64,000 nucleotides of DNA, taken from NCBI RefSeq assembly GCF_009796285.1, contig NZ_CP047020.1, forward strand, positions 5,518,001-5,582,000, written 5' to 3'. Origin of the DNA: Streptomyces broussonetiae. Lineage in GTDB: Bacteria; Actinomycetota; Actinomycetes; Streptomycetales; Streptomycetaceae. Under the pieces are notes generated by a model that was not told the origin of the DNA, made no database searches, and saw only the letters and a list, made by a program, of their open reading frames with translations. Shown in pieces: positions 10,215-18,440 of the stretch (position 1 is its first letter; every line of letters starts with the position of its first letter). The position numbers and the translations under genes are program-made.

Positions 10215-12980
10215 TCACAGCCCCCGCGCCGCGTAGGCCCTGACGTCCGCGTCCGAGTCGGCCGTGGCCGTGGCGAGTGCCGCGCGGGCCTCCACCGTGG
10301 CCCGGTGCCGGGTCAGGGCGAGCACGGCCGCCTTGCGCACGTCGGCGTTGGGGTCGGCCAGGGCCTTGGCCAGGGCGGGCACGGCGACGTCGGCGGTTGC
10401 GGCCGACAGCGCGGCGGCGGCACCGGAGCGCACCTGCCAGGCCGGATCGGACAGGGCGGCCACGGCGCGGGCGGCGAGCGGTGGCGGGCAGCCGGTGCCC
10501 GCCAGCGCACCGAGCGCGGCACCGCGCACAAGGGCATCGGTGTCCTCGGTGAGACGGTCCAGAGCGGTGGTGAGCAGCTGCCGGTCGGCCGGCGTCGGCG
10601 CCGCCGGGCCGACGGCGGCCAGCGCCTTGGCCACGCCGACCCGGACCTCCCGGGAGGGATCGTCCGCGGCACCGGCCAGCGGTCGGACGGCGTCCACCGA
10701 GACCAGCGCCCGTACGGACGCGGTTCGAACGCCGATGTCGGGGTCGTCCAGCGCCGCCGCGAACACACCGGCATCGCCGAGCCGCAGAACGCGCAGCACA
10801 TCGAGCGCGGCGGCCCGGACCACGGGATCGGTGTGGCTGAGCGCACCGGTGAGAGCGGTACCCAGGGCGGGTTCGGGTGGCAAGGTCTCGACGAGTTCAC
10901 GCAGGGAGGCCGCGGCGGACGCGCGGACCTCGGCGTCGGGATCGGCGAGGGCGCCCGCCAGAGCCTGCCCGGTGCCGGGCGGCACGGTCTCGGTGAGCAC
11001 CGAGACGGCCATACGGCGCACAGCGGGATCGGAATCCGCCAAGTAGGGCTCCAGGGCGGCGAGTTCGGTCTCCGTCTCGGCCAGGTCCAGCAGTTGGAGG
11101 AGCCGGGGCGAGGCGGGGCCGCGGGCGTCGGCCCGTTCGCCGGAGGCCGTGGCACGGGCGGCGACCGGCTCTGCGGCGACCGGTGCCACCTCGCGCGGGC
11201 CGGCCGTGGCCACGTGCTCGGGACGGACTTCGCCGATCCGCCGGGAGGGACCGCCGACGGGCGCGAACTCCTCGACCGGAACCAGATAGGGAGCCACGGG
11301 CCGGGCCGTGAACTCCATCGCACCAGAGGGGGACTTGTGCAGATCGAGATGGTGGAACCAGGAGGCGTCGTCGCGCCCGGGGTGGTCGAGACGGTCGTGG
11401 TAGAGGCCCCAGCGGGACTCGGTACGGGCGAGAGAGGCACGAGCGGCCATCTCCGCACAGTCACGGATGAAGGTGACCTCGGCGCAGCGCATCAGTTCGT
11501 GCGCGGTGCGGGCGCCCATGGCGGCGACGTCGGCGCGCATCCGCTCGAAGGCCTCCAGGGCGAGGGAGAGCCGCGCCCCGGACTTCGGAGGTGCGACGTA
11601 GTCGTTGACGAAGCGGCGCAACTTGTACTCGACCTGGGGCTGCGGCGGGCCGTCCGGGTTGCGCAGCGGGCGGTAGATCAGCTCGTGCGCCTCGCGCACC
11701 TGGTCCGCCGGAAGTTCACCCACGTACGCCGTGTACCGGGCGGCGTCCGCGCCCGCGAGATCACCGAAGACGAACGCGCCGATCATGTAGTTGTGCGGGA
11801 CGCAGGCGAGGTCACCGGCGGCGTACAGGCGCGGGACGGTCGTACGGGCGTGGTCGTCGACGCGGACGCCGGAGGCGGAGTGGCCGCCGCACAGGCCGAT
11901 CTCCGAGATGTGCATCTCGACGTCGTGGGTGCGGTAGTCGTGCCCACGCCCGGCGTGGAAGGTGCCGCGGGTGGGGCGCTCGGTGGAGTGCAGGATGGAC
12001 TCCAGGGCGGAGAGCGACTCCTCGGGGAGATGACTGAGCTTGAGGTAGACGGGGCCGCGGTCGCCGGCGACCTCGGCGGAGAACTCGGCCATCATCTGCC
12101 CGGACCAGTAGTCGGAGTCGACGAACCGCTCGCCGTGCCGGTTGACCTGGTAGCCGCCGAAGGGGTTGGCGACGTAGGCGCAGGCGGGTCCGTTGTAGTC
12201 CTTGATCAGCGGGTTGATCTGGAAGCACTCGATCCCGGTCAGCTCGGCGCCCGCGTGGTAGGCCATGGCGTACCCGTCGCCGGCATTGGTGGGGTTCTCG
12301 TAGGTGCCGTACAGGTAGCCGGAGGCGGGCAGGCCGAGCCTGCCGCAGGCGCCGGTTGCGAGGATCACCGCGCCCGCGCGGACGGTGACGAACGCGCCGG
12401 TACGGGTGTGCAAGCCGGCGGCGCCCACGGCCCGCCCCTCGGCGGTCAGGACCCGGACCGGCATCACCCGGTTCTCGATCCGGATCCGCTCCCGCATCTC
12501 GCGCCGCCGCAACTGCCGGTAGAGGACCTTTTTGACGTCCTTGCCCTCTGGCATCGGCAGTACGTACGAGCCGGAGCGATGCACCTGGCGCACCGCGTAC
12601 TCACCGTGCTCGTCCTTCTCGAACTTGACGCCGTACGACTCCAGCCGCTGCACCATCGCGAAACCGCGCGTCGCGGTCTGGCGGACGGCGGCCTGGTCGA
12701 CGATGCCGTCATTGGCACGGGTGATCTCAGCGACGTAGTCGTCGGGTTCGGCGCGGCCCGGGACGACCGCGTTGTTGACACCGTCCATGCCCATGGCGAG
12801 CGCGCCGGAGTGACGGACGTGGGCCTTCTCGAGCAGCAGGACGTCCGCGCCGCGCTCGGCGGCGGTCAGGGCGGCCATGGTGCCGGCGGTGCCGCCACCG
12901 ATGACAAGGACGTCGCAGGTCAGCTCCTCGGCGTCGGCGATGGCGGGGATCTGCGGGAAAGTGGTGGCGGGGGTGGTCAC
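10215..12980 (-). CDS. FAD-dependent fumarate reductase/AprA-like flavoprotein with C-terminal HEAT repeats
   Basis: About 921 residues in two parts. Residues 1-600 are an FAD-binding 2 flavoprotein: Rossmann motif DVLVIGGGTAG near the N-terminus, ATGACGRLGLPASGY, and the C-terminal FAD segment (PRLYAAGDLA). This fold is shared by succinate dehydrogenase, fumarate reductase and APS reductase AprA. After a disordered Ala/Pro linker, residues ~630-921 are tandem HEAT-like repeats (LADSDPAVRRMAVSVL, LADPDAEVRASAAASL and others). The co-encoded two-cluster ferredoxin is AprB-like, so a ferredoxin-coupled oxidoreductase acting on the imported compound is inferred; the substrate is unknown. I chose the GTG preceded by GAAAGG; an upstream GTG at 12995 overlaps the ATPase stop and is the alternative. 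Confidence 0.88.
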   Translation of the reverse strand: MTTPATTFPQIPAIADAEELTCDVLVIGGGTAGTMAALTAAERGADVLLLEKAHVRHSGALAMGMDGVNNAVVPGRAEPDDYVAEITRANDGIVDQAAVRQTATRGFAMVQRLESYGVKFEKDEHGEYAVRQVHRSGSYVLPMPEGKDVKKVLYRQLRRREMRERIRIENRVMPVRVLTAEGRAVGAAGLHTRTGAFVTVRAGAVILATGACGRLGLPASGYLYGTYENPTNAGDGYAMAYHAGAELTGIECFQINPLIKDYNGPACAYVANPFGGYQVNRHGERFVDSDYWSGQMMAEFSAEVAGDRGPVYLKLSHLPEESLSALESILHSTERPTRGTFHAGRGHDYRTHDVEMHISEIGLCGGHSASGVRVDDHARTTVPRLYAAGDLACVPHNYMIGAFVFGDLAGADAARYTAYVGELPADQVREAHELIYRPLRNPDGPPQPQVEYKLRRFVNDYVAPPKSGARLSLALEAFERMRADVAAMGARTAHELMRCAEVTFIRDCAEMAARASLARTESRWGLYHDRLDHPGRDDASWFHHLDLHKSPSGAMEFTARPVAPYLVPVEEFAPVGGPSRRIGEVRPEHVATAGPREVAPVAAEPVAARATASGERADARGPASPRLLQLLDLAETETELAALEPYLADSDPAVRRMAVSVLTETVPPGTGQALAGALADPDAEVRASAAASLRELVETLPPEPALGTALTGALSHTDPVVRAAALDVLRVLRLGDAGVFAAALDDPDIGVRTASVRALVSVDAVRPLAGAADDPSREVRVGVAKALAAVGPAAPTPADRQLLTTALDRLTEDTDALVRGAALGALAGTGCPPPLAARAVAALSDPAWQVRSGAAAALSAATADVAVPALAKALADPNADVRKAAVLALTRHRATVEARAALATATADSDADVRAYAARGL

Positions 12981-12991
12981 CGGGATGCCTT

Positions 12992-13786
12992 TCACGAGCC
13001 GAGCGAGGTCAGGATGCCGCGGCGCAAGGCCACACGTGCCGGGTCGTCCATGGCGCCGCGGTCGCGGGGCCCCGGGACGTCGCGTACGGCGGCCATTCGG
13101 CCGGCGCCGAGCAGGGCCACGCGGTCGCCGAGGAAGAGGGCCTCGTCAACGTCGTGCGTGACGAAGACGACGGTCGCGCCCGTGCCGCGGAGCACCTCCA
13201 CCAGCAGGTCCTGCATGCCGGAGCGGGTCTGGGCGTCGAGGGCGCCGAAGGGCTCGTCCATGAGGACCGCGCGTGGGCTGTCGGCGAGCGCGCGGGCCAA
13301 TTGGGCGCGCTGGCGCTGCCCGCCCGAGACCCGGTGCGGCAACTGCCCTGCCTGTGCGCTGAGTCCGACACGCTCCAGCCAGGACTCGGCCCGGACACGC
13401 CGTTCACCGCGTGGTACACCACTGATGGCAAGCGGCAGTTCGACGTTCCCGCGCAAGGTGCGCCAGGGCAGCAGCGCGTCCTCCTGGAAGACCAGCGCAC
13501 GGTCGGCCGACGGCCCGGTCAGCGGGCTGCCGTCCAACTCGGCCGTGCCGCCCAGCGCAGGCAGTAGCCCGGCGAGGGTGCGCAGCAGCGTGGACTTTCC
13601 GCAGCCGGAGGGGCCGACGACGGTGAGGATCTCACCAGGGGCGACGTCCAGGTCGATGTCGTACAGCACCGGAGCGTCCGGGCGGCCGAGTACGGCGCCG
13701 CGGAAGGCGAGCCGGGTGCCGCGTACGGCCTCCGACGCCGGCGCCGGTGCGCCGGGAGCGGTGATGGTCTCAGACGAGGTGCTCAT
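12992..13786 (-). CDS. ABC importer ATPase, nitrate/sulfonate/taurine type (SsuB/TauB-like)
   Basis: ATPase energising the importer formed with the next two genes, 264 residues. Walker A GPSGCGKSTLLRTLAG, Q-loop region VFQEDALLPWRTLRGN (the W-R-T after the Q-loop is typical of the NrtD/SsuB/TauB group), signature VSGGQRQRAQLARAL, Walker B VLMDEPFGALD, and the H-loop VTHDVDEA. The ATG sits 5 bases after CAAGGAGGCC and lies inside the end of the permease gene (17-base overlap). Confidence 0.94.
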   Translation of the reverse strand: MSTSSETITAPGAPAPASEAVRGTRLAFRGAVLGRPDAPVLYDIDLDVAPGEILTVVGPSGCGKSTLLRTLAGLLPALGGTAELDGSPLTGPSADRALVFQEDALLPWRTLRGNVELPLAISGVPRGERRVRAESWLERVGLSAQAGQLPHRVSGGQRQRAQLARALADSPRAVLMDEPFGALDAQTRSGMQDLLVEVLRGTGATVVFVTHDVDEALFLGDRVALLGAGRMAAVRDVPGPRDRGAMDDPARVALRRGILTSLGS

Positions 13787-14684
13787 GGCCGGCCTCCTTG
13801 GTGTTCTTGTGGCCCTGCTGCTCGGGCTGGGTGTGATGCTCGGCATCTCGCTCGGCGCGGACGGGGGCCACGGCAGGCCGGGGCACGCGGGCACGGCCAC
13901 CGGGGACGTACGAGGTGCGGGGCAGCCAGCGGGTCAGACGCCGGCCGACAAGTTCCACGGCCGTGGAGGTGACCCAGCCGAGGACACCGATGGTGACCAT
14001 GCCGACGAAGACGCCGGGGTAGTCCACCACCGTGTAGTCCTGCCAGGTGCGGTAACCGACACCGTACTGGCCGGAGATCATCTCGGCGGAGATCACGCAG
14101 ATCCACGACACGCCGATGCCGACCGACAGCCCTCCGAAGATGCCGGGCAGTGCGCCGGGCAGCACGACCGAACCGAGGATCCGCAGCCGACTGCCGCCCA
14201 TGGTGCGTACCGCTTCCTCCCAGACCGGGGTCAGCGCGCGGACCGCGTGCCGGGTGGAGACCAGCACGGGGAAGAAGGCGGCGGCGCAGGTGATGAAGAC
14301 GATGCCCTGCTCGTTCGAGGGGAACAGCAGGATCGCGACCGGGACAAGGGCGATCGCCGGGATGGGACGGATCACCTCCAGGACCGGGCCGAGCAGATCC
14401 TCGGCGAGCCGGGAACGGGCCACGAGCACGCCGGTCGCCACACCCAGGACGGCCGCCAGCGCGAAGCCGGTGAGGATGCGGGTGAGGCTGTCGGTGAGGT
14501 CGGTCCAGTAGTCGCTGCCGGAGATCCGATCGGCGAAGGCACGCGCCACGTCGGTGGCCGTGGGAAACTGCGAGAAGCGCAGCCACAGGTCTACCTTCTG
14601 GCTGGTCAGCAGCTGCCACAGACCGAGGAAGACCACCAGGGAGGCGGTGCGCAGCGCATACCGGGCAACGGGTGGCCGGGTCAT
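13770..14684 (-). CDS. ABC importer permease, nitrate/sulfonate/taurine type (SsuC/TauC-like)
   Basis: Inner-membrane permease, 304 residues, with about six hydrophobic helices. The EAA loop is visible as EEAVRTMGGSRLRILGSVVL, followed by LPGALPGIFGGLSVGIGVSW. A charged cytoplasmic tail of ~45 residues rich in Arg, Glu and His is unusually long for the family. The ATG overlaps the stop of the binding-protein gene (ATGA), so the two are translationally coupled. Confidence 0.94.
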   Translation of the reverse strand: MTRPPVARYALRTASLVVFLGLWQLLTSQKVDLWLRFSQFPTATDVARAFADRISGSDYWTDLTDSLTRILTGFALAAVLGVATGVLVARSRLAEDLLGPVLEVIRPIPAIALVPVAILLFPSNEQGIVFITCAAAFFPVLVSTRHAVRALTPVWEEAVRTMGGSRLRILGSVVLPGALPGIFGGLSVGIGVSWICVISAEMISGQYGVGYRTWQDYTVVDYPGVFVGMVTIGVLGWVTSTAVELVGRRLTRWLPRTSYVPGGRARVPRPAVAPVRAERDAEHHTQPEQQGHKNTKEAGHEHLV

Positions 14685-16024
14685 GAGGCGCGCTCCAGAG
14701 CCTCGCGGTACGACACGGTACGGGCGCCGCCGTGGGCGGTGAGGTAGGCCTGCGCGGTCGCCGGGGTGACAAAGGGCAGCAGTTGTTTGCCGTCGGCCAC
14801 CCAGAGGGCCTTGTCGGCGAACCAGAGCGTTCCGGTGATGGCGTCGGGCGCGTAGGCGGCGCGAATTCCGGCCTGGTGGCGGGCTACGTAAGTCAGCAGC
14901 TCACGGGCGGACTTGAAGGAGACCGTCTTGTCGCTGCCCTTGGCCCACACCTCGCCCGCGGCCGGCGCGGGCGGGGCGGTGAGCCGCTTGGCGTAGGACG
15001 CCCCCAGGGCCTTCTTCACGTACTGGTCGTCGACGAAGGAGTCCACGTCGATGTCGCCGGTCAGTTTGGCGGCCTTCAGCACGGACACGTCCTGCTTCAG
15101 CGCGGACACGAGCTGGGGCCTGACGGCAGGGTCGAAGGTGGCGATGCCGTGGGCGCCGTTGTAGAGGTAGACCACCTCGGCGGGCAGGCCGGTGGCCCGG
15201 GCGACCTTCTCCGCGGCGGTGACGGGGTGGGCGTTGAGGTAGTCCGTCGCCTCGGCCTGGGCCTTGAGGAAGGCCTCCAGGACCACCGGGTGCCGGTGGG
15301 TGAAGTCCTCGCGGGCGGTCACGCCGTGGAAGGTCGGCAGGTTCAGCTGTGCGCCGTCGTACAGCGCCTTCGCCCTGCTCTGGAAGACGAGCAGGCCGGG
15401 CCAGGCGACGAACTGCGACAGAGCGTCCACGCTGCCGGAGGAGAGCGCCGAGGCGCCGACGGCGGGCTGCTGGTTGAGCTTGGAGATGTCCTTGTCCGGG
15501 TCGATGCCGGCGCGCTGCAGGGCCCGTACGAGGGTGCCGTCGGCTGCGGAGCCGATGCTCGTGGAGATCTTCCTGCCCTTCAGGTCCTTCAGCGAGGCGA
15601 GCTGCGAACCGGGCGTGGTCACCACCGTGTTGAGGCCACCGCGCAGGTTGTACCCGGTCACCGAGACCAGGTGGGTGGGGCGGCCGAGCTGCTTGCCGCG
15701 GGCCGCGTTGAGCAGCAGCGGGAAGTCACCCATCGAGCCGATGTCGATCTTTCCAGCGGTCATCTGGGCGGTGATCGGGGCGCCGGTGGCGTAGTCCTGC
15801 CAGTCCACCTTGTAGGTGTGGCCGTCGTGCAGGGAGTTGAGCTGCTGCTCGAAGTATCCGAGGGAACGCAGCAGTGTCCCGGCGGTGACTGTGTTGATGG
15901 TCTTGGACTGGTAGCCGACGGTCACGGTGACCGTGGAGCCGCTGCCCGCTTCGGCGCTGCCGCCGCACGCCGACAGGGGAAGGAGCAGCGCGGCGGCGGA
16001 CAGTGCGACTGCCGTGCGTTTCAT
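14681..16024 (-). CDS. ABC importer substrate-binding lipoprotein (SsuA/TauA/NrtA-like)
   Basis: Extracellular binding lipoprotein, 447 residues. A short type II signal peptide ends in lipobox LSAC (Cys at about residue 20). The mature part has the family opening VTVGYQSKTINTV and later DFPLLLNAARG and KDLKGRKISTSIGSAADG, as in nitrate, sulfonate and taurine binding proteins. It is longer than typical SsuA (~320) because of a C-terminal extension of about 100 residues, a feature also seen in NrtA-like proteins. The ATG follows GAGAGGTACAACCACC. It is 14 bases after the ferredoxin gene. Confidence 0.92.
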   Translation of the reverse strand: MKRTAVALSAAALLLPLSACGGSAEAGSGSTVTVTVGYQSKTINTVTAGTLLRSLGYFEQQLNSLHDGHTYKVDWQDYATGAPITAQMTAGKIDIGSMGDFPLLLNAARGKQLGRPTHLVSVTGYNLRGGLNTVVTTPGSQLASLKDLKGRKISTSIGSAADGTLVRALQRAGIDPDKDISKLNQQPAVGASALSSGSVDALSQFVAWPGLLVFQSRAKALYDGAQLNLPTFHGVTAREDFTHRHPVVLEAFLKAQAEATDYLNAHPVTAAEKVARATGLPAEVVYLYNGAHGIATFDPAVRPQLVSALKQDVSVLKAAKLTGDIDVDSFVDDQYVKKALGASYAKRLTAPPAPAAGEVWAKGSDKTVSFKSARELLTYVARHQAGIRAAYAPDAITGTLWFADKALWVADGKQLLPFVTPATAQAYLTAHGGARTVSYREALERAS

Positions 16025-16038
16025 GGTGGTTGTACCTC

Positions 16039-16266
16039 TCACCGCAGCAGGTAGGGCATGTTGACCGTGACGGCCCCGGTGGGGCAGCGGGCCGCGCACG
16101 GGCCGCAGTACCAGCACTCGTCGACGTGCATGTACGCCTTGCCGGTGCTGTCGTCGATGGCTAGGGAGTCCAGCGGGCACATGTCCACGCAGAGGGTGCA
16201 GCCGTCGATGCACTTCGACTCGTCAATGGTCACGGGCACGTCGGCCCGCTGGGGCGCCAAGGGCAT
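16039..16266 (-). CDS. Small two-cluster ferredoxin, AprB-like
   Basis: 75-residue ferredoxin. The first Cys group is CIDGCTLCVDMCPLD, the second CWYCGPCAARCPTGAV; the DECWYCGPCAARCP segment resembles the N-terminal part of APS reductase subunit B. Each group supplies a 4Fe-4S cluster. It is the first gene after the regulator in an operon ending with the AprA-like flavoprotein, so it probably is that enzyme's electron partner (inference). The ATG follows GGAGACAGCC. Confidence 0.9.
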   Translation of the reverse strand: MPLAPQRADVPVTIDESKCIDGCTLCVDMCPLDSLAIDDSTGKAYMHVDECWYCGPCAARCPTGAVTVNMPYLLR

Positions 16267-16311
16267 GGCTGTCTCCAGGAAACGTGCGGCAAGGGTGGGT
16301 GCGGCGGCCGG

Positions 16312-17115
16312 TTACAGCGACCGGTGCAGCAGGCCGCTCATGGTGATGCGGTCGCCGCGGAAGCGGATGAACTCCAGGTCGACGGGGCGTCCGTCGGCGA
16401 GGTGGGTGAGGCGTTCCAGCATCAGTACGGCGCCGCCGCGCGGTGCCTGGAGCACGGCGGCGGAGTGGGCGTCCGCGTTCACCGCCTCCAGGGTGATCTC
16501 GGCGTGGCCGAGACGCTGGCCGGTGATGGCTTCCAGGAGGCGGAAGACATCGGTGTTCTCCAGGTCGGCGCCGAGCAGGGCGGTTCCGAGATCGAGCGGG
16601 ATGTAGGTGAGGTCGAGGGAGAGGGGAAGGCCGTTGAGGCGGCGCAGGCGCTCGATGTACAGGACGTCGGCGCCGGCCGGGATGCCGAGGCGGTCGGCCA
16701 CCGGGGCGGGTGCGGGGGCGGGGCCCATGGTGCGGACCTCGTTGGTGACGCGGCCGTGTTCGCGGAGGGTTTCCGCGAGGCCCATCAGACGGTCGAGCCC
16801 GTGCGGGTATTTCCGGGCGACGACCACGGTGCCGACGCCGGGCAGCCGTTCCACCAGGCCTTCGGCCCGCAGGAGGTCCAGGGCCTGGCGGACGGTGTTG
16901 CGGGAGGCGCGGTAGTCGGTGGCGAGGGTCGACTCGTGGGGGAGGGGGCCGTTCGGGAATGCGCCGCCGATGATCTGGTGACGCAGCAGGTCAGCGAGCT
17001 GCCGGGCCCGGTCCGCGCGCAGCCGACGACGCGTGCGGTGGGCGGCGACGGTGGTCGCGGCGCCCTGACCGGCGTGGTCACGGGGGCGGTCGGTGGGTGG
17101 CATGGCTGGAACCAT
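16312..17115 (-). CDS. GntR-family (HutC/UTRA) transcriptional regulator
   Basis: About 267 residues. N-terminal winged helix (QLADLLRHQIIGGAFPNG then STLATDYRASRNTVRQALDL and LVERLPGVGTVV), followed by a UTRA ligand domain (about residues 110-260, ending DLEFIRFRGDRITMSGLL). It lies 45 bases upstream of the ferredoxin gene on the same strand and likely regulates the import/redox operon in response to a small molecule. Neither this ATG nor the next (17103) has a ribosome site; TACCGC six bases before the first ATG suggests a leaderless message. Confidence 0.9.
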   Translation of the reverse strand: MVPAMPPTDRPRDHAGQGAATTVAAHRTRRRLRADRARQLADLLRHQIIGGAFPNGPLPHESTLATDYRASRNTVRQALDLLRAEGLVERLPGVGTVVVARKYPHGLDRLMGLAETLREHGRVTNEVRTMGPAPAPAPVADRLGIPAGADVLYIERLRRLNGLPLSLDLTYIPLDLGTALLGADLENTDVFRLLEAITGQRLGHAEITLEAVNADAHSAAVLQAPRGGAVLMLERLTHLADGRPVDLEFIRFRGDRITMSGLLHRSL

Positions 17116-17237
17116 ACCGATGCGGTAGGGAAAGTCGTGTTGCCGAAGTGTTGCGCCAGGTGAGGTGGCCTCGGATACGTCGCTGAGCTGCGGCATTGCC
17201 TCTCCGGTCGGGAAGATCTGCCACCCGGTGGACCCGG

Positions 17238-18176
17238 TCAGGACAGTGCTGTCAGCCCCGGGGCGAACGTGATCAGCAGCGGCAGCAGCGGCACCAGGGC
17301 GGCCACCGTCGTCGTCAGGGCCCGGTGCCGGCGCAGCAGCCGTGGCGGGGGCTCCAGCAGCCGGTCCACGCGCTCGCCCAGCAGACGGCGGCTGGAGTCG
17401 CAGGACAGGACGCCCCGGTGCTGGTTCAGCTCGATCAGGGCCAGGGCCGTGGTGAGGTGGCCGCAGCGCCGGGACGCCGTGTCGTCGGCGGCCAGTTCGA
17501 CCAGGCGGTGCGTCTGGTCGCAGAAGTGGGCGAAGAGCGGGACGCGCGGGAAGCCCGTGGCCAGCGCGGTGGACAGGTGCAGCAGCCAGTTGTGGTGGGC
17601 ACGCGCGTGTCCGCGTTCGTGGGTGAGGACGGCGTCCAGCTGGTGGTCGGTGAGCCGTTGCAGCGCCCCTGTGGTGACGACCAGCTGCGGCGGGTGGCCC
17701 GGCATCCACCAGGCGTCCGGGTACTCGTCCTCGAGCACCAGCACCGGGCCGCGTGCCGCCGGCAGTCCGGCCGGCAGGTCGGGGGCGCGTTCGCGTAGTT
17801 GCGCCCGGGCGTGACCGCGGCTGCGCCGGGCCTCGACGAGTTCGCGGGCCAGCATCGCCGTCGTCCAGGCGGCTCCGAAGGCCAGCAGCAGGGTGAGCGT
17901 GGTGGCCCACACCGGTGCGGCGGCGAGGTCGTACGCGGCGGTGACGGAGGGCGGCGCGGGGGCGAAGACGCGGTCGCGGACGGTGTGGAAGACGGCCGCC
18001 GTGCCCAGGATCAGTGCGGCCAGGCAGCACAGCAGGACGGTGGCGACCAGACACTGCCACACCCACAGCGCGACCACGGGTTCCCGCTCGGGCCAGGTGG
18101 CACGGGTCAGCGCACGCGGTGCCGGCAGCGCGGCCGTCAGGGCGACGACGCTCAGCAGGAGCAGGCAGACGGTCAT
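17238..18176 (-). CDS. M56-family membrane metalloprotease (BlaR1/MecR1-like peptidase domain)
   Basis: 312 residues. Hydrophobic helices lie near residues 1-20, 35-62 and 85-110, then a cytoplasmic zinc peptidase domain with HERGH at 186-190 and a downstream acidic ligand region (LVELAADDTASRR), and a final membrane helix (VAALVPLLPLLITFAPG). The architecture matches the short actinobacterial M56 proteases, which usually pair with a BlaI/CopY repressor. No such repressor is next to it here: the upstream neighbour is fumarylacetoacetase. Function is not known beyond membrane proteolysis. Confidence 0.9.
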   Translation of the reverse strand: MTVCLLLLSVVALTAALPAPRALTRATWPEREPVVALWVWQCLVATVLLCCLAALILGTAAVFHTVRDRVFAPAPPSVTAAYDLAAAPVWATTLTLLLAFGAAWTTAMLARELVEARRSRGHARAQLRERAPDLPAGLPAARGPVLVLEDEYPDAWWMPGHPPQLVVTTGALQRLTDHQLDAVLTHERGHARAHHNWLLHLSTALATGFPRVPLFAHFCDQTHRLVELAADDTASRRCGHLTTALALIELNQHRGVLSCDSSRRLLGERVDRLLEPPPRLLRRHRALTTTVAALVPLLPLLITFAPGLTALS

Positions 18177-18354
18177 GCCAGGGCTCCGGTTCCTGGTCGG
18201 AGAGGTGTGCGGGTGCGGGTGGTGCGGGGCGACGCGCCCGGGCGCGTCGCATGGTGCCGGTCCGCCCAGTATGACGGTGCGGGGCGATGTGAGTCAGGTC
18301 TCGGAAGTGATCCGTTCGGCACTTCCTGCATGGTCGTCCTCCGTGGAAGCACGA

Positions 18355-18391
18355 CTTGTGCTCACCGCCTGTACCAGGCGGTGAGCACAAG
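18355..18391 (-). terminator. Perfect 17-base palindrome after fumarylacetoacetase
   Basis: Arms CTTGTGCTCACCGCCTG (18355-18371) and exact complement (18375-18391) with a TAC loop. It is 49 bases after the fahA stop and about 180 bases before the M56 start. Terminator is the simplest reading. Such a long perfect dyad with a 3-base loop could also be an operator for the M56 gene. Confidence 0.65.
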
Positions 18392-18440
18392 GTGCTCGCT
18401 CCGGTGAAACCTGTCTCGATCTCGGGCTACAAGAGGCGGT

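Noticed and set aside
10305..14747. 1,480-codon plus-strand frame over the importer operon
   Set aside because: Antisense shadow of the flavoprotein, ATPase and permease, which carry clear motifs on the minus strand.
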